53,336 bases of DNA, taken from positions 1 to 53,336 of the forward strand of contig JANXER010000007.1 in NCBI GenBank assembly GCA_025057955.1, read 5' to 3'. Positions within the stretch are counted from its first letter, which is position 1; each line of letters starts with the position of its first letter. The notes beneath the pieces are model-generated. The model saw only the letters and a list, made by a program, of their open reading frames with translations. It was not told the origin of the DNA and did not search any database. This document shows positions 1 to 10,278 of the stretch, in pieces. A program made the position numbers and the translations under genes. This stretch comes from Candidatus Methanomethylicaceae archaeon. Lineage in GTDB: Archaea; Thermoproteota; Methanomethylicia; Methanomethylicales; Methanomethylicaceae.

Positions 1-414
1 ACCCCTATGGATGTAGCTATATTGAAGGATGAAGAACGCATGGAACTTTCTATCAAAGAGCTTACTGATAATTTTCAAATCTTTGATATTGGAAGTGAGA
101 CCATCAATTTCTATTCTAGTATAATTGAGGGTGCTAAAATTATAGTAATGCGAGGACCTGCCGGTTACATAGAAGATAAAAGATTCACAAAAGGATCTGA
201 GGAATTATTAAAACAAATTGTAAGGAGTGGAGCAAAAATAATACTTGGAGGTGGACATCTAAGAAATATTGCAGAGAAAATTAATGTAATGGATAAGATT
301 GATTTCTTTAGCACTGGAGGAGGAGCATTTATTTCATATATCTCTGGCGAGAAATTGCCGGGAATTGAAGCCTTAATAAAATCTGCAAATATGTTTAAAT
401 CCAAAAAAGGATAA
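1..414 (+). CDS. pgk: Phosphoglycerate kinase, C-terminal part (truncated by window edge)
   Basis: Frame open from the window start; motifs GPAGYIED..F..GSEELL and FFSTGGGAFISYISGEKLPGIEAL typical of the PGK C-terminus. Confidence 0.85.
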   Translation, partial: TPMDVAILKDEERMELSIKELTDNFQIFDIGSETINFYSSIIEGAKIIVMRGPAGYIEDKRFTKGSEELLKQIVRSGAKIILGGGHLRNIAEKINVMDKIDFFSTGGGAFISYISGEKLPGIEALIKSANMFKSKKG

Positions 415-435
415 TTATCTTTACAGTGATTTTTT

Positions 436-1458
436 ATGAAATTAAGAATTGGAATAAATGGTTACGGAACTATTGGAAAGAGAGTTGCAGATGCTGTACT
501 TAAACAAAAGGATATGGAATTAATCGGTGTAACTAAAACAAAGCCTAACTTCGAATGTAGAATAGCAATGGAAAATGGTATAGATATATACGCTTCTTCA
601 TCTGATCGCATTAAACTTTTTGAGGAAGCTGGCATAAAGGTTAAGGGATCGCTAGAGGATTTATTGAAACAAGTAGATGTTATTATAGATTGTACGCCAG
701 GGGGTGTAGGCGCCTCTTATAAGCCAATTTATGAAAAATATGGTATTAAAGCAATATTTCAAGGTGGAGAGAAGCATGATGTGGCTGGATTTTCATTTAA
801 CTCCTATAGCAACTATAGAGAGGCTCTTGGAAGAAATTTCATAAGAGTGGTCTCTTGTAACACCACAGGTCTATGTAGATTGCTCTATGTTATGGATAAT
901 GCCTTTGGTATTAAAAAGGCGAGAGTTGTTCTAATTAGGCGAGGCGCTGATCCACATGAGGATTCAAAGGGACCTATAAATAGCATTGTTACAGATCCTG
1001 TAACCATTCCCTCTCATCATGGCCCTGATGTAAATAAGGTTCTGAAACACATAAATATTACAACTATAGCTTTTGCTGTACCAGAAACTCTTATGCATGT
1101 TCATGTATTGAATCTTGAACTCAATAATACTGCATCTGAATCTGAAATTATAAAAGCTCTATCAAACTATTCAAGAATAAAGATTTTATCTGCTAAAGAT
1201 GGTATAGCTTCTACCTCCGCAATAATTGAGTATGCTAGGGATTTGGGAAGAAAAAGATATGATATACATGAATTGATAGTATGGAAGGAATCCATTAAAT
1301 CCTTTGGAAATGAAGTATATCTTTCACAAGCAGTACATCAAGAAGCCATAGTTGTTCCTGAGAACATAGATGCCATTAGAGCTATTACAAAAACTATTGA
1401 AGATCCTGAAATTTCCATAAAAACTACAGATGAATCATTAGGAATTGGGAGGTGGTAG
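436..1458 (+). CDS. gap: Glyceraldehyde-3-phosphate dehydrogenase, archaeal type II
   Basis: INGYGTIGKRVADA N-terminus, SCNTTGLCR active-site motif, RRGADPHEDSKGPINSI. Confidence 0.93.
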   Translation: MKLRIGINGYGTIGKRVADAVLKQKDMELIGVTKTKPNFECRIAMENGIDIYASSSDRIKLFEEAGIKVKGSLEDLLKQVDVIIDCTPGGVGASYKPIYEKYGIKAIFQGGEKHDVAGFSFNSYSNYREALGRNFIRVVSCNTTGLCRLLYVMDNAFGIKKARVVLIRRGADPHEDSKGPINSIVTDPVTIPSHHGPDVNKVLKHINITTIAFAVPETLMHVHVLNLELNNTASESEIIKALSNYSRIKILSAKDGIASTSAIIEYARDLGRKRYDIHELIVWKESIKSFGNEVYLSQAVHQEAIVVPENIDAIRAITKTIEDPEISIKTTDESLGIGRW

Positions 1459-1461
1459 AGG

Positions 1462-1881
1462 ATTTTTAAGAACATCCTAGTGCCAATTGATGGATCTCCT
1501 GCCTCTCTAAGAGCTTTAGATTTGGCCATTGATATTGCAATGAGAGATGGAGCAAAAATAGCTTTAATATATGTAGTGGCAAATTCCCCTGGCCTTAGCA
1601 CTCAAGCTCTGGAGGATTTGAAAAGTACTGGAGAGAAGATATTGAATGAGGCTGAATCCAGATGTAAATGCTATGGAATATTGTCAAAGAAGATTATCAA
1701 AGTTGCAGAAATAAATCAATCTTCAGTAGCCATGGAAATATATGATGAAGTTATAAAAGGGAAATATGATCTCGTAGTGCTTGGCTCAAGAGGTTATATT
1801 GGTGAAAAAGCAATATTAATGGGAAGCGTTGCAATGTCATTAGCTATAACACTTCCTTGTACTATTATAATTGTTCGTTAG
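1462..1881 (+). CDS. Universal stress protein (UspA family); start codon uncertain
   Basis: FKNILVPIDGS...DLVVLGSRGYIGEKAILMGSVA; no ATG/GTG/TTG at the expected N-terminus (see findings). Confidence 0.8.
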   Translation: MFKNILVPIDGSPASLRALDLAIDIAMRDGAKIALIYVVANSPGLSTQALEDLKSTGEKILNEAESRCKCYGILSKKIIKVAEINQSSVAMEIYDEVIKGKYDLVVLGSRGYIGEKAILMGSVAMSLAITLPCTIIIVR

Positions 1882-1892
1882 AGGATTCTGAA

Positions 1893-3248
1893 ATGAAAAT
1901 TACCTTTGGCACTGATGGCTGGCGCTCTCGCATGGATGAATATTTTAATAAGGAGAATGTAAAACTGATTGCCAAGGCTATTGCTAAATATGTTTATAGC
2001 ACTGGATTCAAAAGAGGAATTTTCATTGGATATGATGGTAGATATAACTCAAATGTCTTTGCTAGATTATGTGCAGAAGTATTGTCCTCATTTGATATTC
2101 CTTCCTTTCTTCCACCAAGACCAGTTCCTACACCAGTGGCTGCTTTTTCAGTTTTGAAGTATTCGCTTGATGGTGCTATAATGATAACAGCATCTCATAA
2201 TCCTCCTATATATAATGGGATAAAATTCATTCCACACTATGGTGGGCCTGCAACAGTTGAAATCACGAATTTAATTGAAAATTTAATATCTAAAGGAGGT
2301 GAGAATGGAAAGATTATAAATGAGCTAATTTTCATACTTAATCCGATTGATGATTATATTGATCATCTACTTAATTTACTCTCCTCAAGTAAGTTAAATA
2401 TTAAAGTAATAATTGATCCAATGCATGGCTCAATGGCAGGTATTGCTGAAGAAGTATTAAGTAGAATCGGTATGAAAGTTTATGTAATTAGAGGAAACAT
2501 TGATCCTGAATTTGGTGGATGTACTCCTGATCCAATTCCAAAAAATTTAGAGGAATTGCGTAAGTCGATATTATCTAAAGAGTATGATATTGGTATAGCC
2601 TTTGATGGTGATGGAGATAGACTAGCTGCTATAACTAATAGAGGATTATTTTTATTGGCAAATCAAATACTTCCTATAATATATATTCATATGCACGATA
2701 GAAGAAAAATAATTGGAAACGCTGCAAGAACAGTTGCAACCTCCCATTTAATAGACTTTGTTGTTAAGGAAAGAAATCATGAAGTTTTTGAAACTCCAGT
2801 TGGATTCAAGAATATTGCTCCTCTTCTTATTAATAGAAAAATAGTAATTGGAGGAGAGGAAAGTGGTGGAATAGGTTTCATTAACCATATACCGGAAAAA
2901 GATGGATTAGCTACAGCATTGTTATTGCTAGAAGCATTGGACTATGAAAATCCTCAATTAACATTGGAAAATCTTTATAATAAGTATGGAAGATTTGAAT
3001 TTAAAAGATTGGATTTACATCCTCATGAATTTAAGTTCAATATAGAAGGAATTAATGATATTTTTGGAAAGAAAATTATCAATATAATTAAAATTGATGG
3101 TTTGAAAATAGTTTTTAATGATGGATCATGGTTATTGATAAGGAAATCTGGTACAGAAAATTTGATAAGAATCTATTCAGAAGCAAGAACTGAATATGAA
3201 GTGGAATCATTAATTGATTTTGCTAAGAATTTTCTTTTAATAACTTAA
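1893..3248 (+). CDS. Phosphoglucomutase/phosphomannomutase family
   Basis: FGTDGWRSRM, TASHNPPIYNGIK, AFDGDGDRLA, GGEESGGIGF, RKSGTENLIRIYSEA motifs. Confidence 0.93.
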   Translation: MKITFGTDGWRSRMDEYFNKENVKLIAKAIAKYVYSTGFKRGIFIGYDGRYNSNVFARLCAEVLSSFDIPSFLPPRPVPTPVAAFSVLKYSLDGAIMITASHNPPIYNGIKFIPHYGGPATVEITNLIENLISKGGENGKIINELIFILNPIDDYIDHLLNLLSSSKLNIKVIIDPMHGSMAGIAEEVLSRIGMKVYVIRGNIDPEFGGCTPDPIPKNLEELRKSILSKEYDIGIAFDGDGDRLAAITNRGLFLLANQILPIIYIHMHDRRKIIGNAARTVATSHLIDFVVKERNHEVFETPVGFKNIAPLLINRKIVIGGEESGGIGFINHIPEKDGLATALLLLEALDYENPQLTLENLYNKYGRFEFKRLDLHPHEFKFNIEGINDIFGKKIINIIKIDGLKIVFNDGSWLLIRKSGTENLIRIYSEARTEYEVESLIDFAKNFLLIT

Positions 3249-3292
3249 ACTTTATTTAACATTTGTTAAATATTTTTTTAAAGGGATAGAGT

Positions 3293-3844
3293 ATGAGAAA
3301 ATTCCTTACCGCTAAGGCTGAGCTTGTTGAAAAAGTAAATGATGTGGCAAAAAAAGATGGAAGAACGATATTCAGTATAGTTAATGAGGCTTTGGAGGAA
3401 TTTTTAATGGCTAATGAGAAGAACAAGAGCTTATACGAAGTTATTGAGGAACTGAAAACTATTGAAATTGCGAAAAATGCTGGCATGGTATTTGTACCAG
3501 AGGAATTTCATGAGAACGTTATAAATAGAACCTCATTAGGTAAGAATGATTATAAATCTTGGAATGAAGCAGGTCGAATTTTTGGCAAGTATTTGGAAGT
3601 AAATAATATGAAGGAGCTAAAAAATATAGAGAGAGTAATCAAGTACTTAATTGGAGGTGTCTCAGAAATATTATTTTCAGAGAATAGAGTAGTGTGCATC
3701 TGTCCAAAGATGAGTGAACAAAGATCAGAGGAACTTGCAGAATTCTTGGAAGGCTTAATAGAGAGTCTTGGATTTATAATATCTTCAAAGGAAATATCAA
3801 GAGGAATTATAATTATTAAAATAAAGAAACAGAAAGCAGGGTGA
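3293..3844 (+). CDS. Uncharacterized protein with ribbon-helix-helix-like N-terminus, paralogue of next gene
   Basis: ORF with archaeal codon pattern; N-terminal RHH-like segment; similar layout to 3851..4435. Confidence 0.6.
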   Translation: MRKFLTAKAELVEKVNDVAKKDGRTIFSIVNEALEEFLMANEKNKSLYEVIEELKTIEIAKNAGMVFVPEEFHENVINRTSLGKNDYKSWNEAGRIFGKYLEVNNMKELKNIERVIKYLIGGVSEILFSENRVVCICPKMSEQRSEELAEFLEGLIESLGFIISSKEISRGIIIIKIKKQKAG

Positions 3845-3850
3845 ACATAA

Positions 3851-4435
3851 GTGCCAGAGAAAATTGAGAAAAAACTCTTAGTTGTTAGATCGGATATTCT
3901 AGAAAAGCTTTCAGAGGTTGCAAGAAAAGAGAATAAAACATTATTTGCACTTACGAATGAGATTCTTCAAGATGCTTTAAAAGCTAGTGAAATGAAAACA
4001 ACAATAAGAGAAATAGTTGATTTCTATAGACTGATGAAGATACAAAAGGAATCAGGATCTATGGTAATTCCCATGAATTTATTGTTGAGTAGTTTAAAAA
4101 AATCGAATGATAAAATGAAAATTTTGAAAGAATGGAATGATGCTGGAGAATGGTATGGAAAATATCTTATTGCAAAATTTGATAATCCTTTAGAAATATT
4201 ACCATCCCTACTATCAACATCCTTTTGGCACGTTTCTGAGGTGAAAATTAATAGAAAAACAAATGATAGAATTGCCATAAGTATAATTGCACCAAATGTG
4301 GATCAACTACTTATTGAAGTTACTGTGGAATACTTGATTGGAATAATGCGTGCATTAGATTTCTATAATATTAAAAATGATATACTTCATGGAATTGCTA
4401 TTCTTGAATTTTCAAAGGAGTTAATTGAGAAATAA
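3851..4435 (+). CDS. Uncharacterized protein with ribbon-helix-helix-like N-terminus, paralogue of previous gene
   Basis: GTG-start ORF; shared features with upstream ORF: RHH-like N-terminus, 'WN[ED]AG..[FY]GKYL' motif. Confidence 0.6.
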   Translation: MPEKIEKKLLVVRSDILEKLSEVARKENKTLFALTNEILQDALKASEMKTTIREIVDFYRLMKIQKESGSMVIPMNLLLSSLKKSNDKMKILKEWNDAGEWYGKYLIAKFDNPLEILPSLLSTSFWHVSEVKINRKTNDRIAISIIAPNVDQLLIEVTVEYLIGIMRALDFYNIKNDILHGIAILEFSKELIEK

Positions 4436-4478
4436 TTGAGAAATATAAGAAAGAGAATTGCTATTCAATGTTATGAAA

Positions 4479-5492
4479 ATGAGAGCAATGGTTCTTAGGG
4501 AATATAAGAAAATTGAGAATAAACCATTGTCCCTAGAAGAGCTCTCCATCCCTGCGCCTAGGGATAAAGAAATTTTAATAGAAATCTCAGTTTGTGGAAT
4601 ATGTAGAACTGAACTAGATGAAGTAGAGGGTAGATTGCCAACGAAGCTACCAGTAATACCTGGCCATCAAATTATTGGAAGAATTAAGGAATTAGGATCC
4701 TCTGTTAAAAAATATAGAATCGGAAAGAGGGTAGGTGTGGCTTGGATATATAGTACATGCGGTCTTTGTAATTACTGTAAGAATGGACTGGAGAATCTCT
4801 GTAGCAATTTCATTGGAACTGGTTGTAATGCTGATGGAGGATATGCTGAATATATAGTGGTAAATGAGGATTTTGTTTATCCTATCCCAGAAAGATTTTC
4901 TGATTCTGAAGCTGCTCCTTTACTATGTGCTGGTGCAATTGGTTATAGAGCACTTAAATTGTGTAAAATGAAAGATGGAGATGTAATAGCTCTATATGGC
5001 TTTGGATCTTCAGCTCATATTGTTTTTCAATTAATAAGATTTCTCTTTCCTAATTCAAAGATATTTGTTTTCACCAAGAGGAGGGGAGATAGAGCAAGTG
5101 AGCTTGCTCTTAGCATGGGGGCAGATTGGGTTGGAGAGACAGGAGAATCGCCTCCAATTAAATTTAATTGCGCTATAGATACTACACCTGTAGGGGTCTC
5201 TATTTTGGAAGCCCTAAGGAATCTAGATAGAGGAGGTAGACTTATAATAAATCTCATAAGAAAGGAGACTTCCATTAATGGATTGGACTATGTTACACAT
5301 CTATGGGGTGAGAGGGAAATAAAAACTGTTGCAAATGTGACAAGAAATGATGTTAGTGAATTTCTTGAGATTGCCTCAAGAATACCCATAAAGCCAGAGA
5401 TTGTAAAATTTCGTTTAGAAGAGGCTAATGATGCACTTTTAATGTTAAAATATGGAAAATATACTGGCAGTGGCATACTAGTAATTAGATAA
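4479..5492 (+). CDS. Zinc-dependent alcohol dehydrogenase-like (MDR family)
   Basis: CGICRTELDEVEGRLPTKLPVIPGHQIIGRI, structural zinc CGLCNYCKNGLENLC. Confidence 0.88.
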   Translation: MRAMVLREYKKIENKPLSLEELSIPAPRDKEILIEISVCGICRTELDEVEGRLPTKLPVIPGHQIIGRIKELGSSVKKYRIGKRVGVAWIYSTCGLCNYCKNGLENLCSNFIGTGCNADGGYAEYIVVNEDFVYPIPERFSDSEAAPLLCAGAIGYRALKLCKMKDGDVIALYGFGSSAHIVFQLIRFLFPNSKIFVFTKRRGDRASELALSMGADWVGETGESPPIKFNCAIDTTPVGVSILEALRNLDRGGRLIINLIRKETSINGLDYVTHLWGEREIKTVANVTRNDVSEFLEIASRIPIKPEIVKFRLEEANDALLMLKYGKYTGSGILVIR

Positions 5493-6347
5493 AAATTTAA
5501 GCAATTCCTCAAGTGTTGGTAATCCACTTCTTGCGCCCTTCTTTTGAATTTTAATAGAAGCAGTGGCAATGCCCCAACTTAGACATTCATTCAAGCTTCT
5601 TCCTTTTATCATAGCTGCTAAAAAACCAGCATCAAAAGCATCCCCTGCGCCAGTTGTATCCACAACATTAACTTTCATTGCTGGCATGCTTATGCTATTT
5701 TTACCATCGAATAAATATGCTCCTTTAGCTCCCCTCTTAATTATAACAAGATTTACATAATTAGAAATAAGCTCCGCTCCTTTTGAATAATCCATACCTG
5801 TTAGTTTTCTACATTCAATTTCATTCATAAAGACTATGTCTATTCCTTTCAAGTCATTTGGCTTTAATTCGACAATGCTTCCTCCTGGATCTAGAGATAT
5901 TTTTGAATTTGTCATATTCTTTACTTTAATTAGAACTTTTCTACTTACATTACATAATTGTAAATACTTTGAATCTGGAATTCTATCTATTGAGCTCTCA
6001 AGGGCCTCATTTGCACCTCTATATGCAATCATTCTTCTATTTCCACTTTTTTCCACTATTACACATACCATGCCAGTTCTTTTTCCTTCTACAATTTTTA
6101 TGAAATCAATTGAAACGCCATTCTTATTAAGCTCTTCTATCGCACTTATTCCAAATGCATCATTGCCTACACAACCAATCATTCCCACTTTAAGACCAAG
6201 TCTTGCTGCTCCTACTGCAAAATTTGCTGCTGCTCCTCCATGAAAAATTTCAAGATCCGATAAAACTTCACTATCTAAATCTGGCAAAGCATCAATAAAG
6301 AATGATAAATCAATATTAATATTTCCTATTGAGATTACATCAAACAA
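5478..6347 (-). CDS. PfkB/ribokinase family carbohydrate (or nucleoside) kinase
   Basis: ISIGNINIDL, GGAAANFAVGAARLG, DTTGAGDAFDAGFLAA motif. Confidence 0.9.
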   Translation of the reverse strand: MFDVISIGNINIDLSFFIDALPDLDSEVLSDLEIFHGGAAANFAVGAARLGLKVGMIGCVGNDAFGISAIEELNKNGVSIDFIKIVEGKRTGMVCVIVEKSGNRRMIAYRGANEALESSIDRIPDSKYLQLCNVSRKVLIKVKNMTNSKISLDPGGSIVELKPNDLKGIDIVFMNEIECRKLTGMDYSKGAELISNYVNLVIIKRGAKGAYLFDGKNSISMPAMKVNVVDTTGAGDAFDAGFLAAMIKGRSLNECLSWGIATASIKIQKKGARSGLPTLEELLKFLSNY

Positions 6348-6351
6348 AATA

Positions 6352-7035
6352 TCACCTTTTGGAGAAAATCATTCTCGCATCAACAACTCTATATCCTCTT
6401 TCATAAACGATTGTAGGATTTAAATCTATTTCTGAAATTCTAGGAAAATCCATGATAATATTTGAAACTTTTAATATTACTTCAGCTAGGCTTTCTATAT
6501 CTGAGGGCTTTCTACCTCTTACTCCCTTTAATATTCTATGTCCTCTTATTTCTGAAATCATTTTCAAAGCTTCTTCTTTATCTATTGGCGCAATCCTCAG
6601 GGATATATCATTAAAAATCTCTGTAAATATGCCCCCCAGTCCGAAAACTACAACTGGTCCAAATTGAGGATCCATCTTAGCACCTATTATTGTCTCCAAG
6701 CCCTTTGGCGCCATTTCCTCTATGAGCACGCCCTCTAGCCTAAATCCACCATCTATAGCAATTTTTTCTATTTTCTTAAAAGCCTCATATGCTTCATTCC
6801 TACTATTTATATCTAAAATCACACCACCTACATCTGATTTATGAATTACATCTGGAGATACTATTTTCATTACTAATGGAAAAACAAAATCTTTTATAGC
6901 ATCATCAATTTCTTCAAGGCCTCTTATAACTTTCCATTTTCCAACAAAAATTCCATATTTTTGACATATTTCTTTTGCCTCTGGCTCTAAGAGCCATCCT
7001 CTTTCCAATCCTTTAAGAATTATTTCTTCCATCAT
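6352..7035 (-). CDS. ADP-forming acyl-CoA (acetate-CoA) ligase beta-type ATP-grasp subunit
   Basis: PLVMKIVSPDVIHKSDVGGVILDI, GLGGIFTEIFNDISLRIAP motifs. Confidence 0.88.
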   Translation of the reverse strand: MMEEIILKGLERGWLLEPEAKEICQKYGIFVGKWKVIRGLEEIDDAIKDFVFPLVMKIVSPDVIHKSDVGGVILDINSRNEAYEAFKKIEKIAIDGGFRLEGVLIEEMAPKGLETIIGAKMDPQFGPVVVFGLGGIFTEIFNDISLRIAPIDKEEALKMISEIRGHRILKGVRGRKPSDIESLAEVILKVSNIIMDFPRISEIDLNPTIVYERGYRVVDARMIFSKR

Positions 7036-8480
7036 AATCCTCTCCTAATAATCTCCAGCTCCCTTCTTATTATATCATTTACAATTTTTGGATCACTTCT
7101 TCCTTTAGTCTTCTTCATTACTTGACCTACAAGAAAGTTTATTGCTTCCTCATTTTTTAAAGCATCAAGTACAGCTTTCCTATGCTCTTTGAATACTTCT
7201 TTAACTATTTGACCTACAACCTCTTCATCATAGATTCTTTCCATCCCCTTCTCTCTTACTATTTGAGATGGCATTTTTCCAGTTTCTACCATTTCAGGAA
7301 GTATTATTTTTCCTATTTTTCCACTAATTATCCCTTCCTTTATCATTTTCAACATTTCAATAAGTGCCTCAGGCGTTATTTTACTTTCATTAATTTCTAA
7401 ATCTCTATTATTCAAAATGCCCATTAAATCATTAATTATCCAATTACTAACAACTTTTGCCTCACCATATTGTTTGACACATTTTTCAAAGAAATCTGCT
7501 AATGCCTTATGAGTTGTTAGAATATAGGCATCATATTGTGGTATTCCATAGGTTATAATAAATCTCTCTGCACGTTCATCAGGAAGCTCTGGCATATTAG
7601 CCTTTATTTTATCAATAAGCTCATTGGTTATTATAATGGGCACAATATCCGGCTCTGGGAAGTATCTATAGTCATGTTCCTCTTCCTTCTCTCTCAGGGA
7701 TATTGTTACCTTTCTAATTTCATCCCAATGCCTTGTCTCTCTTAAGATCTTCTCTCCCTTGCTTACTAGCGAAATTTGTCTTGACAACTCATAATTTATT
7801 GCTCTTTCTACCTCTTTAAATGATGATATATTTTTAATTTCCACTCTCTCTCCATCTTTTATTGAAACATTAACATCACATCTCATAGCACCTTCTAAGC
7901 TACCATCGAATATACCTATATGTTCAAATACCGATCTCAGCTTTTGAAGAAATAGTCTAGCTTCCTTTGAAGTAGAAATATCTGGCTCAGTAACAACTTC
8001 TAGAAGAGCTACTCCCGCTCTATTATAGTCCACAAGAGTATAGGGGGATAAATCAATTGGTCCAATATGTACAAGCTTAGCAGGATCTTCTTCGAGCTGA
8101 ATCCTTTTTATCCTTATTCTTTTTACCTTCCCTTCGATATTTATATCAAGATATCCACCTGTACAAAGTGGAGGAGAACCCTTTGTTTCATACATGGAGA
8201 TTTGAAAATTCTTACTCATATCTACATAGAAGTAGTTCTTTCTATAAAATGAAATTCTAGAATTTATAGTGCTTTTTAATGCAATTCCTGCCATTATTGC
8301 AAATTCTATTGCCTTTCTATTTGGCTTTGGCAATGTTCCTGGATGGCCTAAGCAAATAATACATGTGTTTGAATTTGGCTCCTTTCCTCTATAGTCAGAT
8401 GAACATCCACAAAAGAGCTTTGTTTTTAAGCTTGTTAATTGACAATGAACTTCTAATCCTATTTTCACATTTGAAATCAT
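7032..8480 (-). CDS. gatB: Asp-tRNA(Asn)/Glu-tRNA(Gln) amidotransferase subunit B
   Basis: IGLEVHCQLTSLKTKLFCGC, CLGHPGTLPKPN, EHDYRYFPEPDI. Confidence 0.96.
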   Translation of the reverse strand: MISNVKIGLEVHCQLTSLKTKLFCGCSSDYRGKEPNSNTCIICLGHPGTLPKPNRKAIEFAIMAGIALKSTINSRISFYRKNYFYVDMSKNFQISMYETKGSPPLCTGGYLDINIEGKVKRIRIKRIQLEEDPAKLVHIGPIDLSPYTLVDYNRAGVALLEVVTEPDISTSKEARLFLQKLRSVFEHIGIFDGSLEGAMRCDVNVSIKDGERVEIKNISSFKEVERAINYELSRQISLVSKGEKILRETRHWDEIRKVTISLREKEEEHDYRYFPEPDIVPIIITNELIDKIKANMPELPDERAERFIITYGIPQYDAYILTTHKALADFFEKCVKQYGEAKVVSNWIINDLMGILNNRDLEINESKITPEALIEMLKMIKEGIISGKIGKIILPEMVETGKMPSQIVREKGMERIYDEEVVGQIVKEVFKEHRKAVLDALKNEEAINFLVGQVMKKTKGRSDPKIVNDIIRRELEIIRRGL

Positions 8481-8492
8481 AGTATTTCCTCC

Positions 8493-9917
8493 CTATAATG
8501 GTGGATTCAAATTTAAATTGAGCTCCTCCTCAAGTTTTCTGGCCACAGCTATTAATCTCCCCTCCATGAGTGGTGGAGCAATTATTTGAAATCCAATTGG
8601 TAATCCGTTTGAAAATCCACAAGGAACCGAAATTGCTGGAATTCCAGCTAAATTCACTGGTACAGTATCTACATCCATCATGTACATTTCAAGTGGATCT
8701 TCTATTTTCTCTCCAATTTTGAATGCAACTGTTGGCATTGTAGGTCCAACTAATACATCAAATTCCTTAAATAATCTCTCAAAATCCCTTTTTATTAAAG
8801 TTCTAACCTTCAAGGCTTTAAGATAATAATCTTCATAATATCCCGCTGAAAGTGCAAATGTCCCCAATAGAATTCTTCTCTTAACTTCCTTACCAAATAG
8901 ACTCCTCGTCTTAGAATATGCCTTCGACCAATCTAATCCCTCATCATCAATCCTAACACCATATCTTATACCATCATATCTTGCAAGATTGGAGCTTGCT
9001 TCTGACATTGCTATTAAGTAGTAAGCGGGAAGGGCATATTTAATTGTGGGAAGACTAACTTCTTTATATTTCATTCCAAGATTTTCCAATACATGTATGG
9101 CATTCCAAACCTCTTTTTTAACTCCTTCTTCCGTACCTTCACCAAAGAATTCCTTCAAAACACCCATCCTCATATTTTTGACATCCATATTAAGGTATGT
9201 TAAGTAATTTTCACATTCCTTATTTATGGAGGTTCCATCCATCTCATCATATCCTGCTATTATATTCATTAGGAGAGCACAATCTCTCACATCCCTAGTC
9301 ATAGGGCCTATTTGCTCTAGACTATTGGCAAAAGCAATTAAGCCGAATCTACTTACCAATCCATATGTAGGCTTTAATCCTACTATTCCACAGAAGCTAG
9401 CAGGACATCTTATTGATCCTCCAGTATCTGAGCCTAAAGCAGCAATAGCCTCTCTTGCTGCAACAGCTACAGCACTTCCACCAGAAGAGCCACCTGGCAC
9501 TCTTGATTTATCCCAAGGATTTTTTGAAGGAAAAAATGCGCTATTTTCTGTTGAAGATCCCATTGCAAACTCATCCATATTTGTCTTTCCCAAAATTACA
9601 GCTCCCGCCTCTTTTAGTTTAGTTACAACTGTAGCATCATATGGAGGAATATAATTTTCTAAGATTCTTGAACCACATGTAGTCCTCAATCCCCTTGTAC
9701 ATATATTATCCTTTATTGCTAATGGAACCCCTGCTAGAGGAGTATTTAAATTAACTTTATCTATATTTTCATTTATTGTAATATATGCTTTCAAATCATC
9801 ATCAAGCCTATCTATTCTAATTTTATATTCATCCATTACATCTTCCCAACTTAAATCGCCATTTTTAATTGCGTTTATAAGCTCAAATAATGTGAAATCT
9901 AATACTCTCAAAGTCAT
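8493..9917 (-). CDS. gatA: Asp-tRNA(Asn)/Glu-tRNA(Gln) amidotransferase subunit A
   Basis: Amidase signature GGSSGGSAVAVAAREAIAALGSDTGGSIRCPASFCGIVGLKPTYG. Confidence 0.96.
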   Translation of the reverse strand: MTLRVLDFTLFELINAIKNGDLSWEDVMDEYKIRIDRLDDDLKAYITINENIDKVNLNTPLAGVPLAIKDNICTRGLRTTCGSRILENYIPPYDATVVTKLKEAGAVILGKTNMDEFAMGSSTENSAFFPSKNPWDKSRVPGGSSGGSAVAVAAREAIAALGSDTGGSIRCPASFCGIVGLKPTYGLVSRFGLIAFANSLEQIGPMTRDVRDCALLMNIIAGYDEMDGTSINKECENYLTYLNMDVKNMRMGVLKEFFGEGTEEGVKKEVWNAIHVLENLGMKYKEVSLPTIKYALPAYYLIAMSEASSNLARYDGIRYGVRIDDEGLDWSKAYSKTRSLFGKEVKRRILLGTFALSAGYYEDYYLKALKVRTLIKRDFERLFKEFDVLVGPTMPTVAFKIGEKIEDPLEMYMMDVDTVPVNLAGIPAISVPCGFSNGLPIGFQIIAPPLMEGRLIAVARKLEEELNLNLNPPL

Positions 9918-9921
9918 CCCC

Positions 9922-10227
9922 TCATACTATCTTTGGAGCAATGAAAAATCCATCCTTTGTTCTCTTTGCTTTAGAGAGGGCCTCTTGTTGACTAAGAGAG
10001 GGTTTTATAGAATCATCTCTAAGCATATTAAATATATCTATTACATGGTAAGTTGGTTCAACATCCTCCAGTTGAAGCTCATCAATACTTTTAAATGCCT
10101 CTAATATTCTATTTAATTGCTCCAAATATTCTTTTTTTTCATTCTCATTTAATTCTATTTTTGCAAGCCAAGCTAATCTATCAAGCTTCTCTCTGGATAC
10201 AATCTTTAAGTGCTCCATAATGCTCAT
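9922..10227 (-). CDS. gatC: Asp-tRNA(Asn)/Glu-tRNA(Gln) amidotransferase subunit C
   Basis: Small ORF immediately upstream of gat[26 protein letters not shown]...VEPTYHV. Confidence 0.88.
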   Translation of the reverse strand: MSIMEHLKIVSREKLDRLAWLAKIELNENEKKEYLEQLNRILEAFKSIDELQLEDVEPTYHVIDIFNMLRDDSIKPSLSQQEALSKAKRTKDGFFIAPKIV

Positions 10228-10278
10228 AGAATAGTTTATTTAGGTATATATTTTTATACTATATTCTCGGTGATTATC

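Noticed and set aside
9226-9654. Plus-strand 142-aa ORF
   Set aside because: Antisense to gatA; no recognisable family and low-complexity shadow composition.
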